Part shown: piece by piece, positions 30,659-43,799 of the stretch
Position numbering within the stretch: position 1 is the stretch's first letter
Layout of the letters: each line of letters opens with the position of its first letter
NCBI GenBank assembly: GCA_021234155.1
Contig: JAJEKV010000027.1
Coordinates: 124,001-188,000 of the forward strand
Direction: 5' to 3'
DNA: 64,000 nt
Source: Isoetes taiwanensis
Taxonomy: Eukaryota > Streptophyta > Lycopodiopsida > Isoetales > Isoetaceae
Position numbers and translations under genes: made by a program
Notes under the pieces: generated by a model
The model's database searches: none
What the model was told of the DNA's origin: nothing
Seen by the model: only the letters and a program-made list of their open reading frames with translations

Positions 30659-33389
30659 ATGGGAAAGCATGCTGATGAATACATCCAATCCATATTCATT
30701 GTCCATATCCACGAATTGTCCGCATGTCAATAACGTATCTATTAGCAGCAAAATGAGGAAGCATGATTTACCTGTTGTGAAATTGCCAGAACTGGGCCAA
30801 TCATAGCATTGCAAATACCAAACCCATCTTCACTTTGAGGATCGGGTTCCAATGTTGGTGGGAGGAAAGCAGTGTTAGTGGGATGTGAATGCTCTACAGA
30901 TCGAAAATCTGAGAACAAATAAATAGGAAGGGCTCAAAAATACCGTTGGAAATACATGACATGTTTCAGCATTAAACATGTAAGAGCATTAAGCGTCTAA
31001 AAGCTGACAAACATAGGCAACTTCCTTAAGGCATTGTGGAACATGTGTAGAATTGTAGAATAGAAAGTGTCTCACCTGGAGTAGAATGGACCTGAAGAGA
31101 AGACATATGGACAAATAACGCATCAAGTCAATATTACCCGGTTGTAGATCTAAAAATTTGCTTTAACTATAAAAGTTTAATTTTACCTCACTGCCTTGCT
31201 TTGCTGAATGATCAGGCTCGCATATCAAGACTCTAGCTATGGCCCTCTAGATGCTGACCATAAAACAAATGGAACTAAAGCATTAGTAGAACTCTAAATT
31301 TCAATGCAACTATGAAGGCACAAAATTAGCTTCTCTCACTTATCATTTAGCATACCATTATTAGAGGAGTTGTAGCAACCCTAGACTCAAATACGAAATG
31401 ACTTTAAATGTTTGTTCAAAATCAAAAATAAGATCTATATTGTAATGACATAATGCAAAGGGAATATAGTGACAAACAACAAAGGGATTGCTTCAAGAGT
31501 TACCTTAATGTACAGTTGTGCTCATTGCAGTTGCTACGGAGAGCTTGTTGCGACCTCGAGATGCATCTATTGAATGCTTACATTTACGATCTGCTCCAAA
31601 CCATCCATATATTTAGATGTCTAATCCTACACAGAATCCTGCACACAACAAAAGGGATTTCAGAGCATTTCAACACAGGCTCGTATATTCTATATTCTGA
31701 TATTCATTGCACGTCTAAATGCATCCACAAAATTGAACATCTCTAGGCCATTGGATTTGTAGCTTGTTTTGCCTTCGCAGCATCGCATTGTTGAGGTCAT
31801 GTTTCCCTGTAGGCTACGGCACAGGTATATGTCGATGCCTAGGTAGAAATAGATGGGTGTACTATAAGGATATCAACAAACATTTGGGCCTTTGTTTTTA
31901 ATCAAGCAAACCGCATGGGAAAAGCTACCAATTTAGAAAGGAAAACAAAAATAAAATCTTACTCAGTGGGAGAGATTCAGAAGCTTGCCCCTATATTTAA
32001 CCTCATAAGCTTTGCAAACACGATGGTAGAGGTAGTTCCTGGTTTGAGAGTAGCCTAATAAATTCCACATTACCGAAATAATGATGTTTGCAGATCCTTA
32101 AATAAGTGGTTGCCAGGGCTAACAGAAATATGTGGTGACACTCTCATCCTTGGGTAGGCTTTTGCAAGCAGATTTGAGGAGGTGCCTCCTCGAAATCACA
32201 TTAAAAACTGTTATAATGTATAATAGAGTCTCTAAGTCCTGGCCAGTGAAATTAATCATGAGCTTCAAAGCAAAGCAATCAAAATAATATGGGAAAGCAT
32301 GAAGCAACGCTTACAGAGAGGCCCTGCACCTGCTAATTGTCTGGCTCTAAATCTGATTGATAGATCTTTCAAGTGCCTGCATCAAAAGAAAACATAGAGA
32401 GGGGCAGAAAATCCTAAAATCTCAGCTTTCAGGAAAGTATTGTATCTTGATATTTTCCTTCTTCTGATACTTTCCAAGTCTAAACCTTTTCAACCAAGTG
32501 GACCGATTTGCCTCAACAAAAAAAACAAAATCCTACGACTGCTTGAGAGATTTCGGATTTGCTTCAACCATCTCTCTTATACACGAAACAAAAAATTACG
32601 AAAAGGGAGGAAAATACCTCGCTATGATCCTTGCTGCCAGGCAAAATCATCACAGACGGAGTTGTAATGGCGATGCTCTGAAGACCTAAAGAGAGCTATT
32701 AAGGTTCTACTTGCACCAAGCTCAACCAGATGGATGAAACAACATGCTGGTGTGCTCTTCCAGAAAGAAACCTACCTCCCCCTCATGAAGAAATCTGGAA
32801 TGCACAGAAGACGTCTCTGCTCTGAGATGAGATGGGTCTAAAAAAATCCAACCGGAATAGCACAGAGATGGTCAGAACACAAACTCCTATTTCTGTCTTC
32901 TACACGCGTCTCATACCTATCAAAATCCATGCCGTCATATCCATGAAAACCCAAAACCAGAAATCTTAGCAATGACTCTTTCCCGATTTTTGGAATATCG
33001 GGAAACTTTCCCGGTAGAAAAAACCTTTAAAACCTTGGAAAATTAACCTTAAAAAAAAATCTAAAAAGTTTCTCACTTGCCGGAAAAACCAAATTTAAAC
33101 AATAGATTATTAAAAAAAAACTGGTTATATATTATTATTAAAAAAAATTGGTTACAAAAGTGGCATTTTGGAATTAGCTATACTGAGTAAAATTAGAATT
33201 ATGTATGTTTTTGGAAACTACATTTTTTTTCTGCAGTTCTTACATTACGTTGTACCACTATTTTAGCAAACCAAGTTCTTACAAAATTCCATATTTATTT
33301 GCTCCCAGCTTCCGCCTCCATAACCGACAGCCTCATCTCTGGCGAAGCAATCGAAGCTGCAAGCTGATGGCTTTGGCGATTTTAAAATT

Positions 33390-33690
33390 TCTATAAAAAA
33401 TTAAGCAGAAAATGCTTTTCAGCATTCGGATTCTCGCAGTTTTTCGTCGGACAGAGCTTTGGTGTTCGATGGAGCTTCCCCTGCAAAGAGCTCTGTAAAA
33501 ATTTAAGCAAAAGACGCCTTTGAGCATTCTGATTATTGCAGCTTCTCCCTAGACAGGGTTATAGAATTCGATGCATGCAGCTTCCCCTGTAAAGACGTCT
33601 CTAAAAATCTAGGCAGAAGATGCCTTTGAGCACTCAGATTCTTGCAGCTTTTCGCTGGCCAGAGCTATGGAGTTCCCTGGAGCTGGATTC
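33390..33690. repeat. Three-copy degenerate tandem repeat, about 104 bp
   Basis: Units start at about 33390, 33492 and 33598. Each contains TNTAAAAA..AAGCAGAAGATGC, then GAGCATTCNGATT, TTGCAGCTTTTC and CAGCTTCCCCTG. No long frame is shared. Confidence 0.75.
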
Positions 33691-35158
33691 AAGGCATTGC
33701 GCCCACAGATGAGAACAGAGGCATGAATATCCCATTAGCCAGGTCGCTGCCGCCATTGATAAATAAATGACAAAAGCTTGATGAGCCACATCTGCGAATT
33801 TACATTGAAGTTTCTAAGCAAACCAGATTCATGTTGAATAAAGAAAAAAATCACTGTTCTTATCTGCATGTTGATTGCCCAAAACCGTTGCTCTACTACT
33901 CCTGAGCTTTTGTTGTAACCTGCATTCAAAAGTCACCACCATAGGTCGGCAATGGCGCCAGTTTGTCTCTGGGATTCTAACAAATGCCTAAACAGATTAT
34001 TTATGGCAGCGGTGAAGCTTTCGGCCCTGTTGTAGAAAAAAATATTGTCCTTTGAGCTTCTGACCCGACCAAGCCAATCAGTCGTATTTCTCTTGAATTC
34101 CCTCGTTTTTTTCAATCAGAAGAGCTGCCATGTTTACAATTTCCGACAAATGCAAAATCCCAGTATTCCAATCAGAGTTTTGAACGGAGTAAAATGCCAA
34201 GTTTTTCTTCCCATTATCATCTGAGCCAATTAACAAACTCTAAACCATAGATATGTTTCTTTTCCAGACGGCCTCTTTGTGGATCAAACAAGAGCAAGCA
34301 GGAGTAAAACTGTGTTTTTGAAATTTTCTACCTTTTTCCTTCCAGCAACACACACGCATGTTTTGAGCAGTGTTTATCGCTTTTACTCTTCAGGATTCGC
34401 AGGCAAATCAACCTGTGTTATTGCAGAATTGCATGGCAGAATCCGTTGTTGTCTGTTTAATCCGGTGAATTTCTCTTCCCACCAATACTCCTGGATTGAG
34501 TACAATGTCAGTGGCCCTGCCGTTGCAATCTAGCTCAATGCAATTAGATTGGATATTGTAACATCTATTTTTCATGTCATGGGGTTATTATAGTTTCTTT
34601 ATACATTGGTGCGGCATTGAAGCCTCAAAGACATCACTTTTCCATGGTCTTTTGGAGTTGCATATATTTTTAGCACGCCAGCCTAACCAAGCCTACAGCC
34701 TTCCTTGCAATTCTAGCCTATCCACGTAGCGCCTCCACCTCACCAAAATCTGAGGTGGCATGTCCTGCACCTTTAGATCGTCTCTTTCACAAATCAATGG
34801 CCAAGGAAATTAGAAAATTGGCTAAAAATTGGCACGGAGATGGAGAAGGTCGCGAAATAACTTCCTCTTTCCATCTCCATCGAGCCTGTGTTTTTTATTT
34901 TTCGTGCTTTCGCTCGTGCAACGATTGAAAATCGTCTTTTTGCTTCTTTCGATCAACCCGCAACTTGCATATTGAACCGATCAAAGCTTTCTTAATGCTA
35001 AGGTGATTTGTTTTTTACCTTTTTAATTCTGTGTTGGAACAGGTTTTGATCTTAAGCAAAGGTAGCTGATACCTGGTGGGATCTGCACTTTATAATGCCC
35101 GAATTTGTCTGCGTAGAGTACCTTCCCCTCTTAATTGTTCATCGAATTGATTTGATAC

Positions 35159-36503
35159 TCATTGTTTAGCTGCTGAAATTTGAACAAGTCGTTGATCTAA
35201 TACATCAACATGGATTTTACAAGCATTAAGCAAGGGAGTCCATGTCACTATATCTATATCATTTCGTTTTGAACCTCGAAGCAAAAGTTCTGCTTCTCTG
35301 ATGCTTCCAACATAGCCCAATAGATCAATCATGGAGGTATAATGGGGAATAGTTGGCACAACTCCCATTTCTTTCACGGCATTAAAATACCATCGAGCTT
35401 CCTCATGTAGACCTGCACGATTGCATGCAATAAGAATCTCGTCTGGTTTCATTCCTTCATGTGGTATGTTCTCAAGGCATTGGACAGCCATGGGACCTTT
35501 TCCATGCTGTGCGTATCCTGCCAACATTGAATTCCATGATACCATATTCAGGTTTGACAAATTATCAAAAATCTCTGTTGCCTCCTCTATGCTCCCACAA
35601 TTGGAATACATATCTACTAGTGTACTTCCAACAATAACATCTGATTGAAGCTGCTTTTTAGTAATCTGTTTGTGAATAAGTCAGCCGTGCTCTATTGTCC
35701 CTATGTTCATACACGCCCTCAAGGAACTGGAGAATGTTCATCAGGCTTAAATCCTTTCTGTTGCATTTTCTCATAACATTGCGGGGCCAAAGTGCTATCT
35801 CCACATTGGACATATCCTGCAATCAATCCATTCCATGTCACAATGCTTTCTTCTATGCCTTTCTGTTGCATCCTGTTAAAGCATTCCATAGCTAGGCCAT
35901 ATTGACCAGACTTAGCATATCTTGAAATAAGTGAATTCCATGTTACCACATTAGGCTCGATGCCTGCTTGCTGCATATTGTTTTCAAGTTCGAGAGCTAC
36001 AACATCTGCTCCTTGCTGCGCATATCCTGATATAATAGCATTCCAGGATATTAAATCTCTACGTGGTAGCTTGTCGAAGACCTTGCATGCGTTGTTTAAG
36101 CTACTACATGTGACATGTGTCCAATTAGCGCGTTCCATACTCAAGGAACTGGAGAATGTTCATCAGGCTTAAATCCTTTCTGTTGCATTTTCTCATAACA
36201 CCAAAGTGCCATCTCCACATTGGACATATCCTGCAATCAATCCATTCCATGTCACAATGCTTTCTTCTATGCCTTTCTGTTGCATCCTGTTAAAGCATTC
36301 CATAGCTAGGCCATATTGACCAGACTTAGCATATCTTGAAATAAGTGAATTCCATGTTACCACATTAGGCTCGATGCCTCCTTGCTGCATATTGTTTTCA
36401 AGTTCGAGAGCTACAACATCTGCTCCTTGCTGCGCATATCCTGATATAATAGCATTCCAGGATATTAAATCTCTACGTGGTAGCTTGTCGAAGACCTTGC
36501 ATG
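35159..36503 (-). pseudogene. PLS-class PPR gene relic with internal duplication
   Basis: Minus-strand PPR motifs: an upstream part twice (36390-36193 and 36144-35719) with GIEPNVVTWNSLISRYAKSG and RMQQKGIEESIVTWNGLIAG, then after stops a C-terminal part (35611-35159) with MYSNCGSIEEATEIFDNLSN, MVSWNSMLAGYAQHGKG and an E-like IPHYTSMIDLLGYVGS. The usual KPDE-ITFV segment lacks residues (KPDEILIACNRAG), a small deletion. Truncated at both ends. Not the same gene as 798-3654. Confidence 0.8.
35719..36503 (-). repeat. Tandem duplication of about 370 bp within the PPR relic
   Basis: Copy 1 35719-36089, copy 2 36141-36503. Near identical, with one 8 to 10-bp deletion (after CATTTTCTCATAACA) and a few substitutions. 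The 51-bp spacer is unique. Duplicating whole PPR repeats is a normal way PPR genes change length, but here it follows inactivation or caused it. Confidence 0.9.
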
Positions 36504-36678
36504 ATTGTTTGATCCTCTCATCTGTATTTTATTTTATTCAATCTGTAGATTCCAATTATAGCCGCTGCAGAAGCCTTAGTATTTATCACTCAATTCTCTC
36601 TCAACATGCAGCTCAGTCTATTCCAAGAATTTAAGCATTGTGTTCTCTCTAGGAAAGCCTTAGATTTGTCTACTCGAC

Positions 36679-36936
36679 ATGGCTATAGCTGAAATTGAGG
36701 CAATTGAGATGTCTCCAAATATTGTGCTTCACGAGGTGAGGTCTTACATATTCATATCTTTGAGAAGTGTTTTCTAGACATCAAATTCTTCTATGGAAAA
36801 GCAGGCAGTGGAGTTGGCTAAAAGCTTTTGTGATGCTGTGGCTCCACGTGTCATTAATGGGTGTCTTGGAAGCTATCTTCACAATCATGACGTGGATAAG
36901 AATGCTTCTGAAATAACCCGGTGTAGTCAACAATGA
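36679..36936 (+). pseudogene. NusB-like C-terminal fragment, two exons
   Basis: Exon 36679-36735 encodes MAIAEIEAIEMSPNIVLHE and ends at a GTGAGG donor. Exon 36805-36936, after GAAAAGCAG, encodes AVELAKSFCDAVAPRVINGC then a tail to TGA. Joined in phase this matches the end of NusB antitermination proteins (lR.ai.Em...P..v.iNEAVELAK.f......FvNGvL), which plants keep in plastids. Only the last 62 residues are present; the upstream side is PPR relic sequence. I read it as a gene remnant, though a live gene with distant 5' exons cannot be excluded. Confidence 0.5.
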
Positions 36937-37999
36937 TCCTTAAGTGCATCTACGCTTAATGGTGTTTGTTCTAATGATTATTTGGAGTCAGCATGAAGTT
37001 GCCTATATATATCTCTCGGCTCATGTTGTCCTAATGATGCGGCACCTGATTGTATATATACATTGTTGAAAAGGTACAGGTTGATGGGCCCCTTTTTGCT
37101 TGTGCGAGGACAAAGCGTTAGAAAACCCCGATTTGTGACTCGGCTTGAGTAATTTGGGAGATTGGCATTGTAAGCCACTTGGCCTTTTATTGTTGGTTTT
37201 TGCTCATCAAATTTTACCAGCCCAAGGATGGGCTATGGATCACCCTATAGAGATCCTATTGTCTGTTTGATGTTTTTGATCAAGCCAGAATCATTGCCAT
37301 CCTTGTCAAAGAGACACCCATGTCTGTGAATGGTACCCTCTTTTAGCATTGGCTACTCTTCAAATAATGTTGATTTTGAACTTACGGCGATCGTCGATAT
37401 GAGCTTTGGCACAAAAGTGTTCCTCCCATCATCCTACTAAAAGGAGCTGCTATGGTGAAATGACTGGAAAGATACTGATTTAGCCTCATGATGCATCTCA
37501 AGGATCCCCGATCCACCAAAGGTAGTTTACTGTGAACCATCATAACAGTGCATTACCAAATGAGTCCATCTGATGCACTAGTCGCTTTATCAATGCTTCC
37601 AGGACAAGATTAATATATCCAATGGAGTCAAACAATGAGCTTCCATGCTGGCCATTGATTATACATGCTTTAAATCAATATGGCTATTGCAAACTTTTTA
37701 CATTGTTGGATCGGAGTTCAATAGGCCAGGTCTCATGCCTGGACATAGTACATTAGCAAATATATTCCATGTTTTTCTCTTTAACTTCCTAGGGTACACT
37801 AGGGACCAATACTGTATTTATCACCTTCTGATTACAGAAATCGGCATGGACACAAGTATTTGACATGACCACTATATGCATCAGAGAAAGAATGATATAG
37901 ATGAATAATCTCAATGAAGCATTGTCTACCTATCTCCACATTGCTACGTGTCTAGAGACACCAAGCAAAGTCATCCAACTGATGATGCTGAAGATTGAA
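36937..37999. other. No gene recognised
   Basis: Mixed AT-rich sequence with short open frames only. It may contain decayed gene sequence continuous with the PPR relic that follows. Confidence 0.4.
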
Positions 38000-38270
38000 C
38001 TACAAAAGCTTATGCTGCTTGAAGCTTCTTGCATGGTGCAAAAGATCAACAAAGCAACTCATGGTGAGATGCATTTGTTGCTAATTGAAATATTCCAATC
38101 CAACAATCTGTATAAGGAGCTTAATTCCTTTTACTTTCATATCCTCAAAAATATACACAGCCCATGCTGCATTCTCAAGCTGAGCATATCCACAAATTAT
38201 GGCACTCCGGGACACAACATTCTTCTTAAGGAGGCTTTACAGACTTTGCATAACATGACTTTGTCAGGCT
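38000..38270 (-). pseudogene. PPR relic
   Basis: In one minus-strand frame, around 38230-38130, the sequence reads NVVSRSAIICGYAQLENAAW then AVYIFEDMKVKGIK, a clear PLS-type PPR repeat (usual VVSWNAMIAGYAQ). A neighbouring frame reads SVKPDKVML. Everything else is stops and shifts. Confidence 0.55.
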
Positions 38271-38276
38271 TCACGC

Positions 38277-38344
38277 TGTAAAATGTCGAATTGGGCAAAA
38301 ACTCCAATTTTACATTAGTCTTTGCCCAATTCGGGATTTTTACA
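38277..38344. repeat. Foldback element, 23-24 bp arms
   Basis: Arms TGTAAAATGTCGAATTGGGC then AAA, and TGTAAAAATCCCGAATTGGG then CAAA (reverse complement of the right arm), with a loop of about 20 nt. Could be a solo miniature element or an ordinary hairpin. Confidence 0.7.
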
Positions 38345-38639
38345 CGTGCTTCTTATTTTGCTTCCATTGATTTAGTAGGCTAAATTCCATGTATGCTCAC
38401 ATGCAGATGCAAAACAAGCACAAGGTTCTATAAAGTTTTATCAGAAGCTTTCAGACGTATGCCTTTTCCAATTCCACATTTCTGGACATTTGAGAATCTT
38501 CCAAAAATAGTGTTTTGCATGTACTCCTCAGACTAAAACTCCTTTTGCTTGGCTCAGTATTTATTTGCATGTGCTACACCGTTAGATTTTTAGTTTTAGA
38601 AATCAAAGGCCATCGAAATTAGAAAATCCTTGGAAAACA

Positions 38640-39080
38640 CTTAAAGACATGTTGTGGGTCAGAAGCTCCACCACAATCGATGGTAGAGGCTTCAATGTGA
38701 CAATCACAAGGAAGACAATTAGTTCTAGCTGGAGTACACAATGTCATAATCCATAACATTCAAGTTAGTAAATTGGATGAGAGTGACACCATACATAGCT
38801 TTAGATGCTGACCTTCAAGATCAAAAGATGACAGTCACTATTTACAGAAATTGGTTCAAGGATACGATGCAACGTATGCTACATTGCAGGTAAATCCATG
38901 TTTTCCATCCAAAGTGTTGATGTAGACAAATTAGGGCTAACTTTTCTTTATTTTAATTATTTGGGCTTTCAGATGGGGATAGTAACAATCTATGCACCAA
39001 CTGGGGCTACTATGCCATTGGAGCAAGAGTACATGCAATTAGCATCTACAAACACATAAATTACTCCCTGGTTTGAAGGC
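38640..39080 (+). pseudogene. Pectate lyase relic
   Basis: Pectate lyases cut pectin in plant cell walls. The plus strand reads VRSSTTIDGRGFNVTITRK, then in other frames VIIHNIQVSKLDESDTI and FDADLQDQKMTVTIYRNWFK. An intron begins at about 38890 (CAG then GTAAATC). After about 38970 comes YYAIGARVHAISIYKH. These match the SNTTIDGRG, NVIIHNI and W-YAIG blocks in order, with the catalytic segments missing or frame-shifted. Confidence 0.55.
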
Positions 39081-42000
39081 GCTGGAAATGACTTAGATCA
39101 AATAGCCACAATAGAATCCATTGGAGATTTGCCAAACAATTTGCCAAACATCACCTAACCTTAATTTCTTAAGTTGTGGGCACTGATTTGGTGTTTGTTT
39201 TAGCACAAAGGATTGCTTGGTACTAGTTTAGCAAGGATTCAGGCATCTAACAAAAGCTTAATCCTTGCTATGTTTCTTCAAGGTAAGGTGAAGTCTGCAT
39301 GCATATGTTTATTTAACTTTTATTAGAACAAATTTAGTGTCTAGAAGACTTAAGTTGAAGTTTACATCACAAATCTCGAATTACATCACGTGGAACCACC
39401 TCACCTATATAGAGAAAGCTCTATGAACTAGAAGCTCAGTAATTCCAAAAGTATCCGAATGAACTTCGTTCCTCTTGCATTGATATGAATTTGTATTTGC
39501 TATATGAACATCTCCCTTTCTGGTTAATTTTAAGATTTCCAAAGAAAGAATTATGCACCTTTAACAGCTGAGTTCCTTTCTTTTCGATTCTGAGATGGCA
39601 TGAGTCTACACCATTCGATCCCCAATTTTATAAATCGAAGGATCAGCAAAATTAGAAAATAGCCAATAAAATACAATGGAGATGGGAGGAGGCGCAACAC
39701 GAGGTCTTTCATAGCTTTCAAATTAGCGAAGATCATGAGCCGCAGACGTCGACAAACTATAAGCAAAAAACTTCAACATCAACCTCTTAGAAAAAACCAA
39801 ATGCAAGAAAATAGCAAATGAAATTGAAAAACATTATATAAACCACCACCAGAGGGGGGCAACAACCTCATACTTTGCATGTAAAAAAAACTAGAAAATA
39901 CTGGTACCTTAAATGCAGGGGCATCATCTAAAATATTCAAACAACATGTGCTATTTGTACTTTGAAATGGTTCATCGTGATTTCATGAACAATAAAATTC
40001 AATTTAATTTTTATCACTTTGCCCTAACCAGGCTTTGAAATGATTTGAAAAAGACGTAAATGACATTTCAATTATTTTTTGGTATCCAATTTAATTCAAT
40101 TTATAATATTTTATGCCTTCATTTTCTATAGCCTCTGGCGTGCCTTTTTGCTAGTTTATTTTTATTTTTACGGCATAACTTCCATGATAGCACTAAATGG
40201 ATGTTTCTCATAATAGTGGTGCTTTTCTGTAGTCTTTTATGTTGCATGATTGTTGTTCTTTCCTTGCCATGACATTGTAGCCTCTAAGCTCACACTTATA
40301 GGAGCATTTTTTTCGACATGGATAAATATGTAAACCTTAAAATATGTATAGTATGATACGCCTTGCACACGGTACGCATGGGTGCAGAACTCCAATGTTA
40401 AAGACAGACATGTGACATTCCTTAGTGCATTTGTTATGATGTTAGCTTAAATAAAAAGGCATTCCTTAACATTGCATTTTTTATTCTACTTATGTTCCTT
40501 TACTCCCTCCATTACATAGGTACACTGTCCAAATTTTGTAGTTCGTCTCATTGAATTCCCTCAATTCATTTTTCTTTTACACAAATTTGCGTTCAAGCTT
40601 CTAAAATTACACAAAGGACTTCACATTTCATTTTTTAGATTTGTTTGCACGTCAAACTAGACAACTATATTTTCACCCATGGTTAAAATTGTAAACCTTT
40701 GGGGCATGAAGGAGATTCACTAAATATTAGCATACATACAATAGATTTTACAACTAATCATTTGCTTCCATATGGCGAGCGTAATCCTGTGCATGGCATG
40801 CTAAGGTGGTAGATTACGTTGAATTTAAAGAAGATTCTTCAAGCCAATTTGATAAATTATTTCATTTAACGTTTATAGAAATTATTTTCTCAAGTTCCTC
40901 ACGATAGAATGGAACATGCACCTAGATTTATGATTTGTTTACAATGGTGTGTTGCAAGATGGTGACCTTGAACATGCTAACAATATGGTATTTGGGTCAC
41001 GATTTTTTGCTTTGGGTTAATTTCCTGTTGCCATGTGGCACACGATTCCATTGCAGAATGGTAATTGAGTCTACCATTCCGCATCTCCGGTTTCTAGCTT
41101 GCATGATTGTCGGAGAAGAGAAAGTAAAGGCATGCGAAAACAAAGAAATACTGCTTCAAAAAATAGAGCAAGCTTTATTGGAACTTCAGATCTGGCAACG
41201 TACTGCCATAGCTTCAGACCTGGCTATGGATATGGCTTCAGCCGACCATAGCTTCAGATCTGTGCCGGTCCCGGGACCCCACCGGTCCACGCCGGAATGT
41301 CATTAAAAAAACCTTGAACCTATACATAAGGCCAAAACCTTGAGATCCCTAATGGATCCTAGAAAATGTGCAATTCTGCAATGGTGAATTTGTCTTCACC
41401 CCACTGTGTACTGAAAGCCATTAGCCAATAACCCACTAAATATTTATCGCCCATCCTCATCTACCAATTCAATGTCCTTGAAACCTGTAAATCGAAACAA
41501 ACCATCAGCCACTTAAAATCAAAGCTAAATGCGCATTTTTAAAGCAATTTGTGCATTTTTATAGCCTGATTTGTTGTAGCGGCAAGGAATTTGGGTTTTT
41601 ACCTTCCAAATTAGAATGTTGATATCATATTATGGTCCGATGAAAATTGACAGTGGAGCAATCAAAGCCAAACTTCCATCGAAAATGCTGTTCATAAGGA
41701 ATGTAAAACACAGGAATTTTAGATTTTCAAATCCCAAGAAGGAAAACATAGATGATCTTTAAATTATGTAATACAACTAACTATTCCTTGATTTTTTTTG
41801 CCTATAACAAATGCTGGGCGTATTCCTCTCCCACGGCCAAAACTAGTGTTCTTCCCAAGCTGCCTTTTTTTAATGGCTCCTGCCAATGTGGCAATAGCAC
41901 ATGGTGACCACTAGCAGCAGGCCTCCCAACCCAATCCGATGCTAACATGGCAGCTCTGCTGCTTATTTTGAAGGGGCTCCCGATTTACGGGTGCTCACGT

Positions 42001-43799
42001 TTTCCCAATGGTTTAAATAAATCATTGTTTTATTGTCCCGACAAATTTTTACCCACGATGTAAAATATGTTGTTGTTGCTAATAGTATAGCATATGTTGC
42101 TGCCTTTGATGTTATAAATTTTTTTTACCCATGACATAAAATATGTTATCTTCCCAAATATAATAGAATAGAATAGAATTGTTTTTATTGTTTTTATTGT
42201 TTTTTTATTGTTTTTAGGCCTATTTATCAATGCCCTTAGGCATAAATATGCCATCCACTGGCATCCCTAGCCTAAGAAATACTAAGGTGCACCATAAACT
42301 TAGAACTAGAACAACACACTGACACAGATACATGTTGGTACAACATAAATGTAACATAGAATCTCTCCATTATTAGAATACTCAGGAGCTGGGCCCTGTG
42401 CCTTTCTCCATGGGAGTTGGAGGCTCAGGAGGTCGTCGGTGCCGGAGTAAGGTGACGCCTGGGCTGATGGTGAGGGACGCAACCTCTGGCGGGATGGCGG
42501 TGGCCCAAGGTGCTGCTACGAGCAATTTCATGCTCATCCAGGCCGCTATATCCTGGCCCAAAGCAGTAATGGCAAGGTCTCAACGTACTAGCACAAGTGT
42601 AGATGTGCGGTAATTTATCTTCTTATGACCTGCCAAAGTTGATAAGGCACGAAGTGCCCACCATAATGCCTCGGCCTCAGGAGCAAGATCCCATGCAATA
42701 AAGAGGACCTGCCCTTCCGTAAATGCTGATAAGAAGAAGAGCGAGATATGGTTACCGAGGGCCTTTGCTTCTTCCGAAGTGGAGGTCTCTACTTCATTGT
42801 CAATGTCCACAGACATTTCTTCTTCTTTGGCTTCCCGTTTCTCTTCCTAGGCATGATCCTTATTTTTCCCCTTCCTCATCGGGTTTTATAGTGACTTCGA
42901 CATCATTGATATTGGAGACGTGAGGTCCCATCGCGGCAAAAGCTTTCGCAAGAGGTTCTGATGGGGCGCCCTACAGTATCAAGTGTCGCAGCCTTAAAAG
43001 GGTATCCAGGGCTCAATATCCTCAGGCTGGAAACTTAACAATCGTTGAACCTATGGCGGGAGCTCAGTTGGAGAGAAATCAAGGAAGTCACCCATGCAAT
43101 ATTCAACAAGCTCGTAGAGGACCTCAGTCTTCTGTTTGTGCTTGAGGTTAGTGGCACGAGCAGAAGATACTCCTGCATGTTGACATAGACTATGGGTATG
43201 GTATCCAGGCCAATAAGCTTGGATCCCTACCTCCTGGATATTGGCATCTCTCAGCTATGGCGAAAGCAGCTCAATCTGATGGCTATGGCGACTGGAGGAG
43301 GTAGGAAAAGACACAAGAAAAAGGTCGGAAGGAAAAGTTACCCTTAAAAAATATAAATCCCTATTACTAAAAAAAAAGGGAGAGTATGAGCATGTATATT
43401 CAACTGGTTGAAGAGGTGTAAGCTGTCACTTTAATGACAAAAACAAAGGGAATAGTGATCAAATTTATTTCCTCATCTCTATATCTTTTTCTCATTCGAA
43501 AATCTAAAATGATATTCAAATCTTGCACTTGAGAAATGACATAACTATCAACACTAGTACCACCCGCCTGCCTATCTTGTTTGCATGAAATTCCTCTAAA
43601 GTGTGGCCATTGCTCTAATCCATTACAAATTACCATCTCAAAAGTTTCGCACAATTGCATGAGCTCCCTTTCAAATGTTGAGACAATCCTCAAATATAAG
43701 TTGAGTAGCTTGCATTGCAGCAGTGCGAGTATAAAAATCACCAAGAACGACAGCATGCCCTATGTTTGAATTCAGCAATGTCATATGACCTTTGACTAG
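39081..43799. other. No gene firmly recognised
   Basis: AT-rich with scattered short frames. The plus-strand frame 40935-41306 (123 codons) has no family signature. At 42580-42816 the minus strand reads DLAPEAEALWWALRALSTLA, which recalls a LINE-type RNase H helix but is too short to call. Pure T/A tracts and repeated GTTTTTATT near 42170-42220. Confidence 0.35.

Larger units (their letters stand above)
28223..35158. other. Gene-poor AT-rich stretch with short tandem duplications
   Basis: No protein family is recognisable on either strand. The first part probably belongs to the Helitron. Visible repeats: a 19-bp unit twice (28499-28536, GTGCAACTTCGACAACAAT), a 38-bp unit twice (about 30049-30125), a 60-bp unit twice (30539-30658, one mismatch) and a three-copy unit of about 104 bp (33390-33690). 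The stretch could include introns or regulatory DNA of an unrecognised gene. Confidence 0.4.

Noticed and set aside
40935..41306. 123-codon plus-strand open frame
   Set aside because: No family signature, no splice context, codon pattern unlike the recognised genes.
42398..42816. Possible LINE RNase H or GC-rich gene fragment on both strands
   Set aside because: Only one helix-like match (APEAEALWWALRAL) and no catalytic residues; too weak to annotate.
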